Source: Qipengyuania mesophila
GTDB taxonomy: Bacteria > Pseudomonadota > Alphaproteobacteria > Sphingomonadales > Sphingomonadaceae
Direction of reading: 5' to 3'
DNA: 64,000 nt
NCBI RefSeq assembly: GCF_019711655.1
Contig: NZ_JAIGNU010000001.1
Span: 1,273,501 to 1,337,500 of the forward strand
The translations under genes were made by a program, and so were the position numbers. Positions 42,217 through 51,510 of this stretch are shown in pieces. Below the pieces are notes generated by a model, which made no database searches, was not told the DNA's origin, and saw only the letters and a list, made by a program, of their open reading frames with translations. Numbering within the stretch: the stretch's first letter is position 1; every line of letters begins with the position of its first letter.

Positions 42217-42675
42217 ATGACCGAGCCCATTGCCTTCGACCCCCGATCCGCCCGCCACGCACTGCCCCTGCTCGTGGCCGGACAGGCGCAGAAGGAGTTC
42301 TTCGTCAACGAAGCCTTCGCCCGGATCGACGTCCTGCTCCATCCGGCGATCGAAGGCGAAGCGACCGAGCCGCCGGGTTCCCCCTCCCCCGGCGAATGCT
42401 GGCTGGTGGCCGCACAAGCGAGCGGCGCCTGGGCCGGGCGCGACAACGAATTGGCGAGCTGGGATGGAAGCCAGTGGACCTATTGCGCGCCGTGCGAAGG
42501 CATGCTGCTGTTCGACAGGTCGACCAGCGCGCGGATCGTCTTCAGCGGCGGCTGGCAGCGGGTTTCGCGACCCGCCACCCCCGCCGACGGAACGGTCGTC
42601 GACGTCGAGGCCCGGGCGGCGATCTCCGCAATTAGCGACATGCTTGCAACACTCGGACTCATTCCGCCGTCCTGA
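42217..42675 (+). CDS. DUF2793 domain protein at the end of the GTA cluster
   Basis: The 152-residue protein starts DPRSARHALPLLVAGQAQKEFFVNEA and continues with GECWLVAAQASGAWAGRDNELASWDGSQWTY, the DUF2793 pattern commonly found after the GTA/phage tail hub gene and possibly acting as a tail fibre or adhesin tip. It follows the hub gene by 12 bp with AGGAG near the ATG. Short inverted repeats just downstream (42714-42742 and 42725-42758) may end the transcript. Confidence 0.85.
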   Translation: MTEPIAFDPRSARHALPLLVAGQAQKEFFVNEAFARIDVLLHPAIEGEATEPPGSPSPGECWLVAAQASGAWAGRDNELASWDGSQWTYCAPCEGMLLFDRSTSARIVFSGGWQRVSRPATPADGTVVDVEARAAISAISDMLATLGLIPPS

Positions 42676-42866
42676 CGGGAACCGCATGCCCGCAGCGCCG
42701 TTCGGCTCACACGGAAGGGGAACCTTTTCCCGGAACCCCTTCTAAGCGCGCGGGAAAAGCGGCATTAATGCAACAGTTCCCGCCGATTGTTTGCTTGCCA
42801 CCTTGGGGGTTGAAAGATAGATATGTTCCACTCGGTGGCTCCAATTCGCAAAAAGGGGAAACTATA

Positions 42867-43982
42867 ATGCGGAAATTCGTCATAGGAATGGCGATGGCCT
42901 CTACGGCCCTTGCGTCGCCAGCCCTGGCAAAGGATGACAGCTGGTATATCGGCGGTGAATTCGGCGCGATGCTCGTCGAAGACGGCGATTTCACGATCAA
43001 CAGCACCAGCGACGAGCACGAAATCAGCCACGCAACTGGCTACGATGGCGGTGGCTACGTCGGTTACGACTTCGGCGGCTTCCGCCTGGAAGCTGAAGTC
43101 AGCTATCGCGATGCGAACCTGGATGGCATCCAGGTCGGTGCGCCTGGCATCCTCCTCGCCAACGGCTTCACGGCTCAGCCCGGCTTCTACAACCTGGATG
43201 GCAGCGGCGCGAACTCGCTCTCGTTCATGCTGAACGGCCTGCTCGACTTCGGTCCCGATGACGGCCTTCAGGGCTTCGTCGGCGGCGGTGTCGGTGTTGC
43301 CCGCACCAGCTACGAAGTCACCTTCGACCCCACCTCCGCGTCGTCGATCGACGATTCGGACAGCGGTATGGCCTGGCAGATCCTCGCCGGCGTTCGCGCT
43401 CCGCTGACCGACAATGTCGATGTCGGCCTGCGCTATCGCTACTACAACGCCCAGGATGTGGAACTGGTGGATCTCGGCGGCAACACGCTGCAGGATACCT
43501 TCACCAGCCACTCGCTGATGGGTACGCTCGAGTACAACTTCGGGGCTCCGCCGCCGCCGCCTCCGCCGCCGCCGCCGCCCCCGCCGCCGCCTCCCCCGCC
43601 GCCTCCGCCCCCGCCGCCGCCGGCGCCGGTCTGCGAGACGGGTCCGTACATCGTCTTCTTCAACTGGGACAAGTCGGACATCACTCCGGAAGCGGCGACG
43701 ATCCTCGACAACGCGGTTTCGGCCTACGCCAACTGCGGCACCGCCGCGGTCATGCTGGCCGGTCACACCGACCGTTCGGGTTCGGCGACCTACAACATGG
43801 GTCTCGCCGAGCGCCGCAACACCGCGGTCCGCGGTTACCTGACCTCGCGCGGTATTCCGGATGGCCGGATCACCAGCGAAGCCTTCGGTGAATCGCAGCC
43901 GCGCGTTCCGACCGCCGACGGCGTCCGCGAACTGCAGAACCGTCGCGTCGAAATCACTTACGGTCCGGGTTCGGGCATGTAA
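42867..43982 (+). CDS. OmpA-family outer-membrane protein with long polyproline linker
   Basis: The 371-residue protein has a signal peptide (MRKFVIGMAMASTALASPALA), an N-terminal eight-stranded barrel of about 200 residues (WYIGGEFGAM, GGYVGYDFGGFRLEAEVSYR, VGLRYRYYNA, SLMGTLEYNFG), a linker of 25 consecutive prolines (43548-43622), and a C-terminal OmpA domain with IVFFNWDKSDIT, LAGHTDRSGSATYNMGLAERR and GESQPRVPTADGVRELQNRRVEI. The C-terminal domain binds peptidoglycan. The ATG at 42867 gives the signal peptide directly. A strong terminator follows. Confidence 0.95.
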   Translation: MRKFVIGMAMASTALASPALAKDDSWYIGGEFGAMLVEDGDFTINSTSDEHEISHATGYDGGGYVGYDFGGFRLEAEVSYRDANLDGIQVGAPGILLANGFTAQPGFYNLDGSGANSLSFMLNGLLDFGPDDGLQGFVGGGVGVARTSYEVTFDPTSASSIDDSDSGMAWQILAGVRAPLTDNVDVGLRYRYYNAQDVELVDLGGNTLQDTFTSHSLMGTLEYNFGAPPPPPPPPPPPPPPPPPPPPPPPPPAPVCETGPYIVFFNWDKSDITPEAATILDNAVSAYANCGTAAVMLAGHTDRSGSATYNMGLAERRNTAVRGYLTSRGIPDGRITSEAFGESQPRVPTADGVRELQNRRVEITYGPGSGM

Positions 43983-44008
43983 GCGAAGGCGACACGCCAA
44001 GACAAGAG

Positions 44009-44037
44009 AAGGGGCCGGAGCGATCCGGCCCCTTTTT
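44009..44037 (+). terminator. Rho-independent terminator after the OmpA-family gene
   Basis: AGGGGCCGGA and TCCGGCCCCT arms with a GCGA loop are followed by TTTTT. It ends 55 bp after the stop codon. Confidence 0.95.
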
Positions 44038-44080
44038 CGTTGGCTTGGCAGGAACCGCTTTTCAGATCGAAAGGATCGCC

Positions 44081-44611
44081 ATGACTACCCGCCTCTTGCT
44101 GCCCTCGATTGCCGCGTCGCTCGCCCTTGCCGGTTGCACGACAGTCGATGCGCTGCCCACCGACCGGGTGGGCGAAGCGCGCCTCACCTTCGCCAACGGC
44201 CTGCCCGCCGGCACCGTCCAGCTGCTCAGCAACGGCACCACGGTCAGCGTCGCGGTGGCGGCGGTTGGCCTGCCCGCCGGCGAACACGGCTTCCACCTCC
44301 ATGCGATCGGCCAGTGCGAAGCCCCCGATTTCAAAAGTGCCGGCGGCCACCTCAATCCGGGCCAGGCAACGCATGGGTCGCTATCCTCTGGCGGCAAGCA
44401 CCTCGGCGACATGCCCAATCTCGCAGTTGGCGCCAATCGCACCGGCAGCACAGAAGTGGCGCTCGAAGGGGATGCGCGCGCCGTGCTCGAGGACATTTTC
44501 GACGCCGACGGCACCGCAGTGGTGATCCACGCCGATCCCGACGACTATCGCTCCGATCCGGCCGGCAATGCCGGCGCGCGGATCGCCTGCGGGGTGCTGA
44601 GGCCGGCCTAG
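44081..44611 (+). CDS. sodC: Periplasmic Cu/Zn superoxide dismutase, lipoprotein type
   Basis: SodC dismutates superoxide in the periplasm. The 176-residue product has a lipoprotein signal (LPSIAASLALAGC). Copper ligands are visible in GEHGFHLHAIGQC and later VVIHADPDDY; zinc ligands in GGHLNPGQATHG and KHLGDMPNL; and the cysteine closing the disulfide in GARIACGVL. The sequence is complete. Its TAG shares CTAG with the stop of the convergent MFS gene. Confidence 0.93.
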   Translation: MTTRLLLPSIAASLALAGCTTVDALPTDRVGEARLTFANGLPAGTVQLLSNGTTVSVAVAAVGLPAGEHGFHLHAIGQCEAPDFKSAGGHLNPGQATHGSLSSGGKHLGDMPNLAVGANRTGSTEVALEGDARAVLEDIFDADGTAVVIHADPDDYRSDPAGNAGARIACGVLRPA

Positions 44612-46251
44612 ACCGCCTCGCCCGCGGCGCGCGCGCGCTCGACCACAGAGGCGCTGGCTGCCGGCACGAGCTTCAGGGCTACCAGCAGCAGTGCCAGACC
44701 GAACGGAGCCGCAATCAGCGTAGTCAGCATACCGGTGCTCAAACCGCCTGCGCTGACCGACGAGACATAGCCCGCCAGGAATGGTCCGATTCCGAGCCCG
44801 ATGAGCGTCGTCGACAGGAAGAAGATCGCGGTCGCCATGCCGCGCATCCGCGGCAGGACCAGAGCCTGGCTGGTGGCAGCTGCCGCGCCCAGAGCGGATG
44901 CAGAGGTCATCTGCGCAAGAAAGCTCGCGATGTAGAAGACCAGAAGGCTGTCGGTCGTATAGGCCACCACGATCGGCGGCAGCGAAGCGACCAAGCCGAA
45001 CAGCACGACCATGACGCGACCGTTCTCGAATCTCTCGAGCAGGAGATCGGCCATCCGTCCCCCGACGATGACGCCGAGGAATCCTGCCAGTGCCGATGGC
45101 GCGCCGAGGAACCAGCCGAGGTCGGTCTTGTCCGCTCCGAGAACGCGCTCTGCATAAGGTGCACCCCAGTACGAGGCCGCATAGGCCATGAAAGCGACGG
45201 TTCCGTATCCGAGCACGACGCTGAGGAATGCAGGCGACCCCCATGTGAGGCGGAAGGTCGGCAAGTCGCGAGTGTGCAACGCCGTCGCCCAGCTGAAGAC
45301 TGCGTAGTAACCGACACCGAGAAACAACCACTGATCGCTGATTGGCAGCCCTGCTGCCGAGAGGCCGATGGCTTCGGACAGGTACGCCGATGCCCCCGGC
45401 GTGATCGATGTGAGGAAAATCGCCAGCGCGGAAAATCCCGCCAGGCCAGCGAGATTGACCGTGAATGCTCCCGGTCCGCGCTGGAATGCTCCGAGCAGCG
45501 TAAAGGGCGGAATGACCTGGAAGAGCTCCTGCAAGAACCCCCGGAAGGGCTTGGGGTTCTCAGGCGTGGGAAGTCCGTCGATCGCCCCGCGCACCGGTTC
45601 GCGCAGGGTCAAAACCCACAGCGCCAGCAGCAGGCCGGGAAGGCCGACGGACAGGAAAGCGGCCTGCCAGCCAACCAGGCCAAGCGGACCGCCATCAGGA
45701 TAGGCCTTGTTCCAGTTCTCGACGACGAGCCCGCCGATCAGCAGCGAGATGCCGCCACCGATGTACAGGCCACTCGAATAGATCGCCAAGGCGGTCGCGC
45801 GCAGCCGCGCGGGAAACCAGTCGGAAATGAGCGAGTAGGCGGATGGGCTGGCGGTCGCCTCGCCCACGCCGACGCCCACGCGTGCCGCAGTCAGTGTCCC
45901 GGCATTCTTGGCAAAGCCGGACAGCGCGGTCATCGTCGACCACAGCGCGAGGCCGAGGCTCATCAAGCGGACACGTTTCCAGCTGTCGGCCAGCTTGCCC
46001 AGCGGAATGCCGAACAGCGCATAGAAGACCGCGAAGGCGGTGCCGTAGAGAAAGCCGAGATAATCGTCCTCGACGCCAAGGTCGGCCTTGATGTCGTTGG
46101 CGAGGATCGAGAGGATCTGCCGGTCGATGAAATTGAGGACGTAGATCAGGACCAGGACGCCGAGCGCATACCAGCTGTAAGCTGGGACCTTGTCCGCCCC
46201 CCCACCGGTTGCAGTCTCGGCAGGCGTGGCGACATCCTTCGCTTCGGTCAA
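44608..46251 (-). CDS. MFS transporter, spinster-like
   Basis: The 547-residue protein has about 12 membrane helices; landmarks are VLNFIDRQILSILANDIKADLG, the MFS loop motif GIPLGKLADSWKRVRLM, GVGVGEATASPSAYSLISDWFP and RATALAIYSSGLYIGGGIS. This set is typical of the spinster-like family found widely in sphingomonads, with unknown substrates. The start is a TTG at 46251 preceded by GGAG. It lies 4 bp after queC and is probably co-transcribed. Confidence 0.9.
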   Translation of the reverse strand: MTEAKDVATPAETATGGGADKVPAYSWYALGVLVLIYVLNFIDRQILSILANDIKADLGVEDDYLGFLYGTAFAVFYALFGIPLGKLADSWKRVRLMSLGLALWSTMTALSGFAKNAGTLTAARVGVGVGEATASPSAYSLISDWFPARLRATALAIYSSGLYIGGGISLLIGGLVVENWNKAYPDGGPLGLVGWQAAFLSVGLPGLLLALWVLTLREPVRGAIDGLPTPENPKPFRGFLQELFQVIPPFTLLGAFQRGPGAFTVNLAGLAGFSALAIFLTSITPGASAYLSEAIGLSAAGLPISDQWLFLGVGYYAVFSWATALHTRDLPTFRLTWGSPAFLSVVLGYGTVAFMAYAASYWGAPYAERVLGADKTDLGWFLGAPSALAGFLGVIVGGRMADLLLERFENGRVMVVLFGLVASLPPIVVAYTTDSLLVFYIASFLAQMTSASALGAAAATSQALVLPRMRGMATAIFFLSTTLIGLGIGPFLAGYVSSVSAGGLSTGMLTTLIAAPFGLALLLVALKLVPAASASVVERARAAGEAV

Positions 46252-46255
46252 AACC

Positions 46256-46966
46256 CTACTCCGTCAGTTCTGGGGCGTCCTTGGAATAGGGTGTGGTATC
46301 GACAAGCCCCGCTTCGGCAAAGCCTTTTCGCCGCAAGCGACAGGAATCGCAGGCGCCGCAGGCCAGGCCCTCGGGGGTCGGATCGTAGCAGGACCAGCTC
46401 CACGCCGGATCGAGGCCGAGCCGGTGGCATTCGCGCGCGATGTCCGCCTTGGACATGTGCTGCAGCGGGGCATGGATGATGAAGGGTGCACCTTCGACGC
46501 CCTGCTTCGTGCCGAGCCGCGCGGTCTCGGCGAAGCTGGCGATGAACTCGGGACGGCAGTCGGGATAGCCCGAATAGTCGAGCGCGTTGACCCCGATGAA
46601 GATGTCGCGCGAGGCGGCGGTCTCGGCGAAAGCGGTAGTCAGCGCCAGGAACACGAGGTTGCGCGCCGGCACATAGGTGACGGGGATGTCGTTGCCGACC
46701 CCGTCCTTGGGAACGGCGATGTCCGCCGTCAGCGCCGAGCCGCCGAATTGCCGCAGATCGAGCGGGAGTTCGACATGGCGTTCGACGCCGAGCTTGTCCG
46801 CGATCGCGCGCGCCGACTGCAGTTCTCGCACGTGCCGCTGGCCATAATCGATCGTCAGCACGTGCAGCGCATGTCCGCGCTCGCGCGCGATCGCCGCGGT
46901 GACCATGGAATCGAGCCCGCCCGAGAGGAGGACGACGGCGGGGCCGGGTTGATCGAGTGTGGTCAT
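46256..46966 (-). CDS. queC: 7-cyano-7-deazaguanine synthase QueC
   Basis: QueC converts 7-carboxy-7-deazaguanine to preQ0 with ATP and ammonia, in queuosine synthesis. The 236-residue protein has the PP-loop VVLLSGGLDSMVTA, then TIDYGQRHVREL, ARNLVFLALTTAFAE, and the C-terminal zinc site WSCYDPTPEGLACGACDSCRLR with four cysteines. gluQ, which acts on queuosine in tRNA(Asp), is elsewhere in the window. Other que genes are not seen. Confidence 0.96.
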   Translation of the reverse strand: MTTLDQPGPAVVLLSGGLDSMVTAAIARERGHALHVLTIDYGQRHVRELQSARAIADKLGVERHVELPLDLRQFGGSALTADIAVPKDGVGNDIPVTYVPARNLVFLALTTAFAETAASRDIFIGVNALDYSGYPDCRPEFIASFAETARLGTKQGVEGAPFIIHAPLQHMSKADIARECHRLGLDPAWSWSCYDPTPEGLACGACDSCRLRRKGFAEAGLVDTTPYSKDAPELTE

Positions 46967-47010
46967 GCCGCCCCGCTATGCGCGAATGCGGCCTGCTGCA
47001 AGCCGGGCGC

Positions 47011-47412
47011 TCAGCCGCAGGTGCCGGTGCGCCGCGCTTCCGCCGTGAACTGGAACGGCTTGCCACCGGCGATGCCCTGGCTGTCGAGCTGGACGAGGCT
47101 GGACGATTCCTTGCGGATATGCGTCCGGCCATAGCCGTTGCCGCGGCAGGTGTACTGGACGGTGACCGTACCCGCCTCATCCTCGATCACGAAGCGGTTG
47201 CAGTCGCCTTCGGGGTGCCGCAGCTGGATCAGCTCGCGGCCGGTGCGGACGCAGATCTTGCGCGCCGGGCTGCCGTCGCGGAACCGGACTTCCCAGCCCC
47301 CGCTATCGAGACTGTCGAGCATGGCCAGCGATGCCTGCGCGACGACGGGCGCGGCGAAGGCCGCGAGCGACGCGCCCAGCGCCGCAATGAAGAGTGCCCG
47401 TTTACGAGCCAT
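47011..47412 (-). CDS. Exported small protein, DUF3617-like
   Basis: The 133-residue protein has a Sec signal peptide (ALFIAALGASLAAFAAPVVAQA) and a periplasmic domain with three paired-looking cysteines (KICVRTGRELIQL, GDCNRFVIEDEAG, VQYTCRGNGYGRTHI) and a final CG. The pattern resembles DUF3617 periplasmic proteins; the role is unknown. It stands alone between queC and hslO. Confidence 0.72.
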   Translation of the reverse strand: MARKRALFIAALGASLAAFAAPVVAQASLAMLDSLDSGGWEVRFRDGSPARKICVRTGRELIQLRHPEGDCNRFVIEDEAGTVTVQYTCRGNGYGRTHIRKESSSLVQLDSQGIAGGKPFQFTAEARRTGTCG

Positions 47413-47511
47413 AGCGAAATTGACCTTTCGTCCGTGAAACCAGACGCGCCCGCGATTCGCTGTTACTACAGCACAATCGCGATGAACCGTTGTACAACAA
47501 CGACACGCCGT

Positions 47512-48426
47512 TCACACTTCGATGCCGAACTGCTTCGAGCAGAATGCGCAATCGACCAGGACGATCCCGTCTTCATTGCGCATGTCCTCGCGATCCTCTT
47601 CGGGAAAACGTTCGAGCACTTCGCGATAATGTTCGACCGAGCAGCGACAGCCGCGCGCGATGGCCGCGCCGCGCTCGACGCGCACCTCCTCCTCTTCGTG
47701 GAACAGCCGCCAGGCAATCGCCTCGAGCGACAGCGCGGGGTCGAGCAGTTCCTCGTGACGCAGCGATCCGGCGAGGATGGCGACATGTTCCCATTCGGGA
47801 TGGTCGAGCTTGGTATGAAGCCTTTCGCGCCCCTCCTCGCCCTCGGCGAGATGCTGGACCAGCAGGCCCGCCGCGCGCACGCCGTCACTGTCCGACCGCA
47901 CCGCGCAGCGGATCAGCGTCGGCACCTGCTCGGACTGGTAGAAATAGCGCTCGCAGGCCTCGGCCAGGCTGGCACCCTCGAGCGGAACGATGCCCTGATA
48001 GCGACCCTTGCCGCCGGCGAGGTCGAAGGTGATCGCGAGGTAGCCCTTGCCGAACAGCGCGAAGAGCGAGGGATTGGCGCCCAGTTCGGCCAGCCGCGCT
48101 GCGTCGAAATCGACGTAGCCGCGGAGCTCGCCGCCCTTGTAGTCACACACCAGCAGGCGCACCGCACCGGCTTCGGTCTGCGCCTGCATGGTGACCTGCG
48201 AGCCGTCATCCTTGACCAGCCCGCCCATCAGCACAGCCAGCACCAGCGCCTCTGCCAGAAGGTGGGTTATCGGGGGAGGATAGTCGTGCGCGGCGAGGAT
48301 CTCGTCGAGCGTGCTGTCGAGCCGCACGAGTCGGCCGCGGGCATCGCGCGAGGGGATGGTGAAAGCGAGCAGTCGTCCGGCATAGGTTTCCGGCGCAGTA
48401 TCGGGGGTAGCGTCCATCGCCGCCAT
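47512..48426 (-). CDS. hslO: Hsp33 redox-regulated chaperonin
   Basis: Hsp33 is activated by oxidation of its zinc centre and holds unfolding proteins during oxidative stress. The 304-residue protein has AEALVLAVLMGGLVKDDG, VRLLVCDYKGGELRGYVDFD, and the C-terminal zinc module with GCRCSVEH and DCAFCSKQF, the four cysteine ligands. An in-frame ATG at 48417 is equally possible. It is the third gene of the argD-argF-hslO run, 43 bp after argF. Confidence 0.94.
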   Translation of the reverse strand: MAAMDATPDTAPETYAGRLLAFTIPSRDARGRLVRLDSTLDEILAAHDYPPPITHLLAEALVLAVLMGGLVKDDGSQVTMQAQTEAGAVRLLVCDYKGGELRGYVDFDAARLAELGANPSLFALFGKGYLAITFDLAGGKGRYQGIVPLEGASLAEACERYFYQSEQVPTLIRCAVRSDSDGVRAAGLLVQHLAEGEEGRERLHTKLDHPEWEHVAILAGSLRHEELLDPALSLEAIAWRLFHEEEEVRVERGAAIARGCRCSVEHYREVLERFPEEDREDMRNEDGIVLVDCAFCSKQFGIEV

Positions 48427-48469
48427 ATGGGGCGCGTTCGGCCGGTTGTGTAGGGCGCGCCGCCCGCTG

Positions 48470-49393
48470 TCAGATTTTACCGAAACACCACAGCAGCACC
48501 GACTTCTGCGCGTGGATGCGGTTCTCGGCCTCGTCGAACACCACCGAGCGCTCGCTCTCGAAGACTTCCTCGGTCACTTCCTCGCCGACATGCGCGGGCA
48601 GGCAGTGGAGGAATTTGGCGTCCGCTTTCGCGCTTTGCATGAGCCCCTCCGTGACCTGGAACGGGGCCATCGCGGCGAGCTTGTTGTGGACATGCTCCTG
48701 CCCCATTGAGACCCAGGTATCAGTGACGACGATGTCGGCCCCGGCGGCGGCCTCCCGCGCATCATGCGTCAGCGTCACCGTGGCACCGCCCGCGCGCGCC
48801 ATCTCGACGAATTCGGCATCGGGTTCGTAGCCCTGCGGCGCGCCGACGCGGACGTTGAACTTCATTAGCCCGGCGGCTTCGAGGATCGAATGCAGCACAT
48901 TGTTGCCATCGCCGAGCCAGGCGAGTTCGAGCCCGGGCAGCGCCTTGCCGTGCTCGACCATGGTCAGCAGGTCGGCGACGATCTGGCACGGGTGCGAGCG
49001 GTCGGTCAGCCCGTTGATGACCGGGACGTGGGCATAATGCGCCAGTTCCTCGGCCTTGGCATGGTCGTCGGTCCGGATCATGATCGCATCGACCATGCGG
49101 CTGAGCACGCGCGCGGTATCGGCAATGCTCTCGCCGCGCCCGAGCTGGCTGGTACCCGAATCGAGGATCAGCGCCGATCCACCGAGCTGGCGCATACCCA
49201 TGTCGAAGCTGACCCGCGTGCGGGTCGAATTCTTCTCGAAGATCATGCCGAGCACATGGTCCGCCAGCGGCGCATCGGCATCGGGCCTGCCCTTGGGCCA
49301 GCTGCCGCGCGCCGCCTTGCGGTCCTGCGCGTCGTTGATCATGGCGGCGATCGCGTCCCCACCTGCATCCGAAAGGTCGAGGAAATGCCGCAT
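48470..49393 (-). CDS. argF: Ornithine carbamoyltransferase
   Basis: ArgF makes citrulline from ornithine and carbamoyl phosphate. The 307-residue protein has the carbamoyl-phosphate motif [13 protein letters not shown], the HPCQ motif in [12 protein letters not shown], the ornithine-binding DTWVSMGQE, and the HCLPAH motif in [13 protein letters not shown]. The start at 49393 gives the usual MRHFLDLSD. It lies 14 bp after argD in one operon. Confidence 0.97.
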   Translation of the reverse strand: MRHFLDLSDAGGDAIAAMINDAQDRKAARGSWPKGRPDADAPLADHVLGMIFEKNSTRTRVSFDMGMRQLGGSALILDSGTSQLGRGESIADTARVLSRMVDAIMIRTDDHAKAEELAHYAHVPVINGLTDRSHPCQIVADLLTMVEHGKALPGLELAWLGDGNNVLHSILEAAGLMKFNVRVGAPQGYEPDAEFVEMARAGGATVTLTHDAREAAAGADIVVTDTWVSMGQEHVHNKLAAMAPFQVTEGLMQSAKADAKFLHCLPAHVGEEVTEEVFESERSVVFDEAENRIHAQKSVLLWCFGKI

Positions 49394-49407
49394 GCTACCT
49401 GCCCTGT

Positions 49408-50595
49408 TCAGCCGGCCGGATCGTAGCTCGCGGCACCCGCCGAAAGCTTGTCGAAGAATTCGTCGAATTCGGCATCGCCCGCCACCAGCGGCGGGAGCAC
49501 GCGCAGCGTGTTGTCGCCCGCAGCCACGGTCAGCAGCTGGTGGTTGTCGCGCAGGTGGACGAAGAAGGGTCGGCTTTCGACCTTCATCTTGAGGCCGAGC
49601 ATAAGGCCCTTGCCGCGGACCAGTTCGAACAGTTCGGGATAATTGCCGATGAACTGTTCGAGCCGGGTGCGCAGGCGTTCGCCTTTCTCGGTGACCTCGG
49701 CGAGGAATTCGTCATTGGCGACCGCTTCCATCACCGCCTTGCCCGCTGCCATGGCGAGCGGGTTGCCGCCGTAGGTCGAGCCGTGCGTGCCGAAGCCCAT
49801 ACCGCGTGCGGCCTTCTCGGTCGCGAGGCAGGCACCCAGCGGGAAACCGCCACCAATCCCCTTGGCGGTGGCCATGATGTCGGGCTCGATGCCGTAATGT
49901 TCATAGGCGTAGAGCTTGCCGGTGCGCGCGACGCCGCACTGGACCTCGTCGAAGACCAGCATGAGGTCGTTCTCGTCGGCCAGTTGGCGCAGCCCGCGGA
50001 TGAACTCTTCGCTGCCGGGGCGGATGCCGCCCTCGCCCTGGATCGGCTCGACCAGGAAACCCGCGGTCTTGTCGCTCATCAGCGACTTGGCGTGCTCGAG
50101 ATTGTCGAATTCGGCATATTGGAACCCGGCGAGCAGCGGCATGAAGCCCTTGTGCATCTTCTCCTGGTTCGAGGCGCTGATGGTCGCCATCGTGCGGCCG
50201 TGGAAAGCGTTGGTGAAGGTGATCAGCTCGGTCCGGTTCGGATCACCACCTTCGTGCTGGTGATAGGCGCGTGCAGTCTTGATCGCGCATTCGACCGCCT
50301 CCGCGCCCGAATTGGTGAAGAAGACGGTGTCAGCAAAGGTCTTGTCGACCAGCATCTGCGCCAGCTCTTCGCCCTGCGGGCTGCCGTAGAGGTTGGAGAC
50401 ATGCATCAGCGTCTCGGCCTGGCGCTGGATCGCGCCGATCAGCCCGGCGTGGCTGTGGCCGAGCAGGTTCACCGCGATCCCGCTGGCGAAATCGAGATAG
50501 CGCGTGCCGTCCTCGTCGATCAGATGGCAGTGTTCGCCCTTGACCGGGCGCACCCCGCAGCGCGGATAGACGGGCATCAGCGGCGAAATCGACAT
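49408..50595 (-). CDS. argD: Acetylornithine/succinyldiaminopimelate aminotransferase
   Basis: ArgD carries out transamination in arginine (and often lysine) synthesis. The 395-residue class III aminotransferase has [36 protein letters not shown], the cofactor Asp in [16 protein letters not shown], and the Schiff-base lysine in [16 protein letters not shown]. The ATG at 50595 is preceded by GGAGGAC. It leads the argD-argF-hslO operon. Confidence 0.96.
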   Translation of the reverse strand: MSISPLMPVYPRCGVRPVKGEHCHLIDEDGTRYLDFASGIAVNLLGHSHAGLIGAIQRQAETLMHVSNLYGSPQGEELAQMLVDKTFADTVFFTNSGAEAVECAIKTARAYHQHEGGDPNRTELITFTNAFHGRTMATISASNQEKMHKGFMPLLAGFQYAEFDNLEHAKSLMSDKTAGFLVEPIQGEGGIRPGSEEFIRGLRQLADENDLMLVFDEVQCGVARTGKLYAYEHYGIEPDIMATAKGIGGGFPLGACLATEKAARGMGFGTHGSTYGGNPLAMAAGKAVMEAVANDEFLAEVTEKGERLRTRLEQFIGNYPELFELVRGKGLMLGLKMKVESRPFFVHLRDNHQLLTVAAGDNTLRVLPPLVAGDAEFDEFFDKLSAGAASYDPAG

Positions 50596-50639
50596 GGGTC
50601 CTCCAGCAGCACCTCTTGTGCGGGTGCGTTCTCGGTTGA

Positions 50640-50673
50640 AAGACAAATGGCGGTCCCGCGAAGGAACCGCCAT
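50640..50673 (-). terminator. Terminator for the cold-shock gene (reverse strand)
   Basis: On the reverse strand ATGGCGGTTCC pairs with GGGACCGCCAT, followed by TTTGTCTTTC. It lies 70 bp after the cold-shock gene's stop and upstream of argD, separating the two transcripts. Confidence 0.75.
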
Positions 50674-50742
50674 CTGCGTGTTTGCCAGCGATCTATTGCG
50701 TCTCGCGCGCCGGGTCAAACCGGATCGCGCGGGGCGCCCGCC

Positions 50743-51510
50743 TCAGCCCTCGACGGGGACGAGGTTGACCGCCGAATATTTGCCGCGTCGATCGACCTCG
50801 AGGTCGAATTCGTAGCGTTCGCCTTCGTTGATCCCGGCGAGACCCGAGCGTTCGACGGCACTGATGTGGACGAAGGCGTCCGGCTGGCCATCGTCGCGGG
50901 TCAGGAAGCCGAAGCCCTTCATCGAGTTGAAGAACTTGACCGTGCCGGTGGCCTTTTCGCCGGTCAGCTCGCGGCGCGGAGCGCCGGCTGCTGCACTGCG
51001 TTCGCCACGGTCACCGCCGCGCGATTGCACGGGGATGACATCGCCGACGACCTGCAGGTCCTGTGCCGAAACCTTGCCGCCGCGATCGACGAGGTTGAAT
51101 TCGAGCTCCTGCCCTTCCGCCAGGCCTTCGAGGCCGGCGCGTTCGACCGCACTGATGTGGACGAACACGTCCTCACCGCCGGTTTCCTGCTGGATGAAGC
51201 CGAAGCCCTTTTGGCCGTTGAAGAATTTCACCGTGCCCTTGCCGGTGCCGACGACCTGCGCAGGCATACGGTTGAAACCGCCGCCACCGCCACCGCCGCC
51301 GCCACGCGGGCCGCCACCGAAGCCGCCGCCGCGATTGCCGCCGCCGAAACCGCCGCGATCGCCGCCACGGTCACCGCCGCCGAAACGATCGCCCTGGAAC
51401 GCTTCGTGCGGAGCGAAATCGGACGGGGGTCCGCCGAAATTGTCGAAACCTTCCTCGCCGAAACCGTCGCGCTTATCCCGTCCGCGGCGGCGCCCTCTGT
51501 CGTAACCCAT
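50743..51510 (-). CDS. Double cold-shock-domain protein with glycine/arginine-rich N-terminus
   Basis: The 255-residue protein has two cold-shock domains. The first has [15 protein letters not shown] and [13 protein letters not shown] (residues about 95-160). The second has [15 protein letters not shown] and [13 protein letters not shown] (about 185-250). Each carries the RNP1/RNP2 RNA-binding motifs. Residues 1-90 are low-complexity, rich in Gly and Arg ([26 protein letters not shown]), resembling RGG RNA-binding segments. Likely an RNA chaperone. The start at 51510 ([10 protein letters not shown]) is the natural one; earlier ATGs add an unrelated extension. Confidence 0.92.
   Translation of the reverse strand: MGYDRGRRRGRDKRDGFGEEGFDNFGGPPSDFAPHEAFQGDRFGGGDRGGDRGGFGGGNRGGGFGGGPRGGGGGGGGGFNRMPAQVVGTGKGTVKFFNGQKGFGFIQQETGGEDVFVHISAVERAGLEGLAEGQELEFNLVDRGGKVSAQDLQVVGDVIPVQSRGGDRGERSAAAGAPRRELTGEKATGTVKFFNSMKGFGFLTRDDGQPDAFVHISAVERSGLAGINEGERYEFDLEVDRRGKYSAVNLVPVEG

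Noticed and set aside
36082..42675. Active prophage
   Set aside because: No integrase, repressor, lysis or att-like repeats were seen; gene order and host-like composition fit a GTA cluster with a deletion.
43548..43622. CRISPR-like or tandem DNA repeat
   Set aside because: The repetition is a polyproline codon run within a coding frame, with no spacers.
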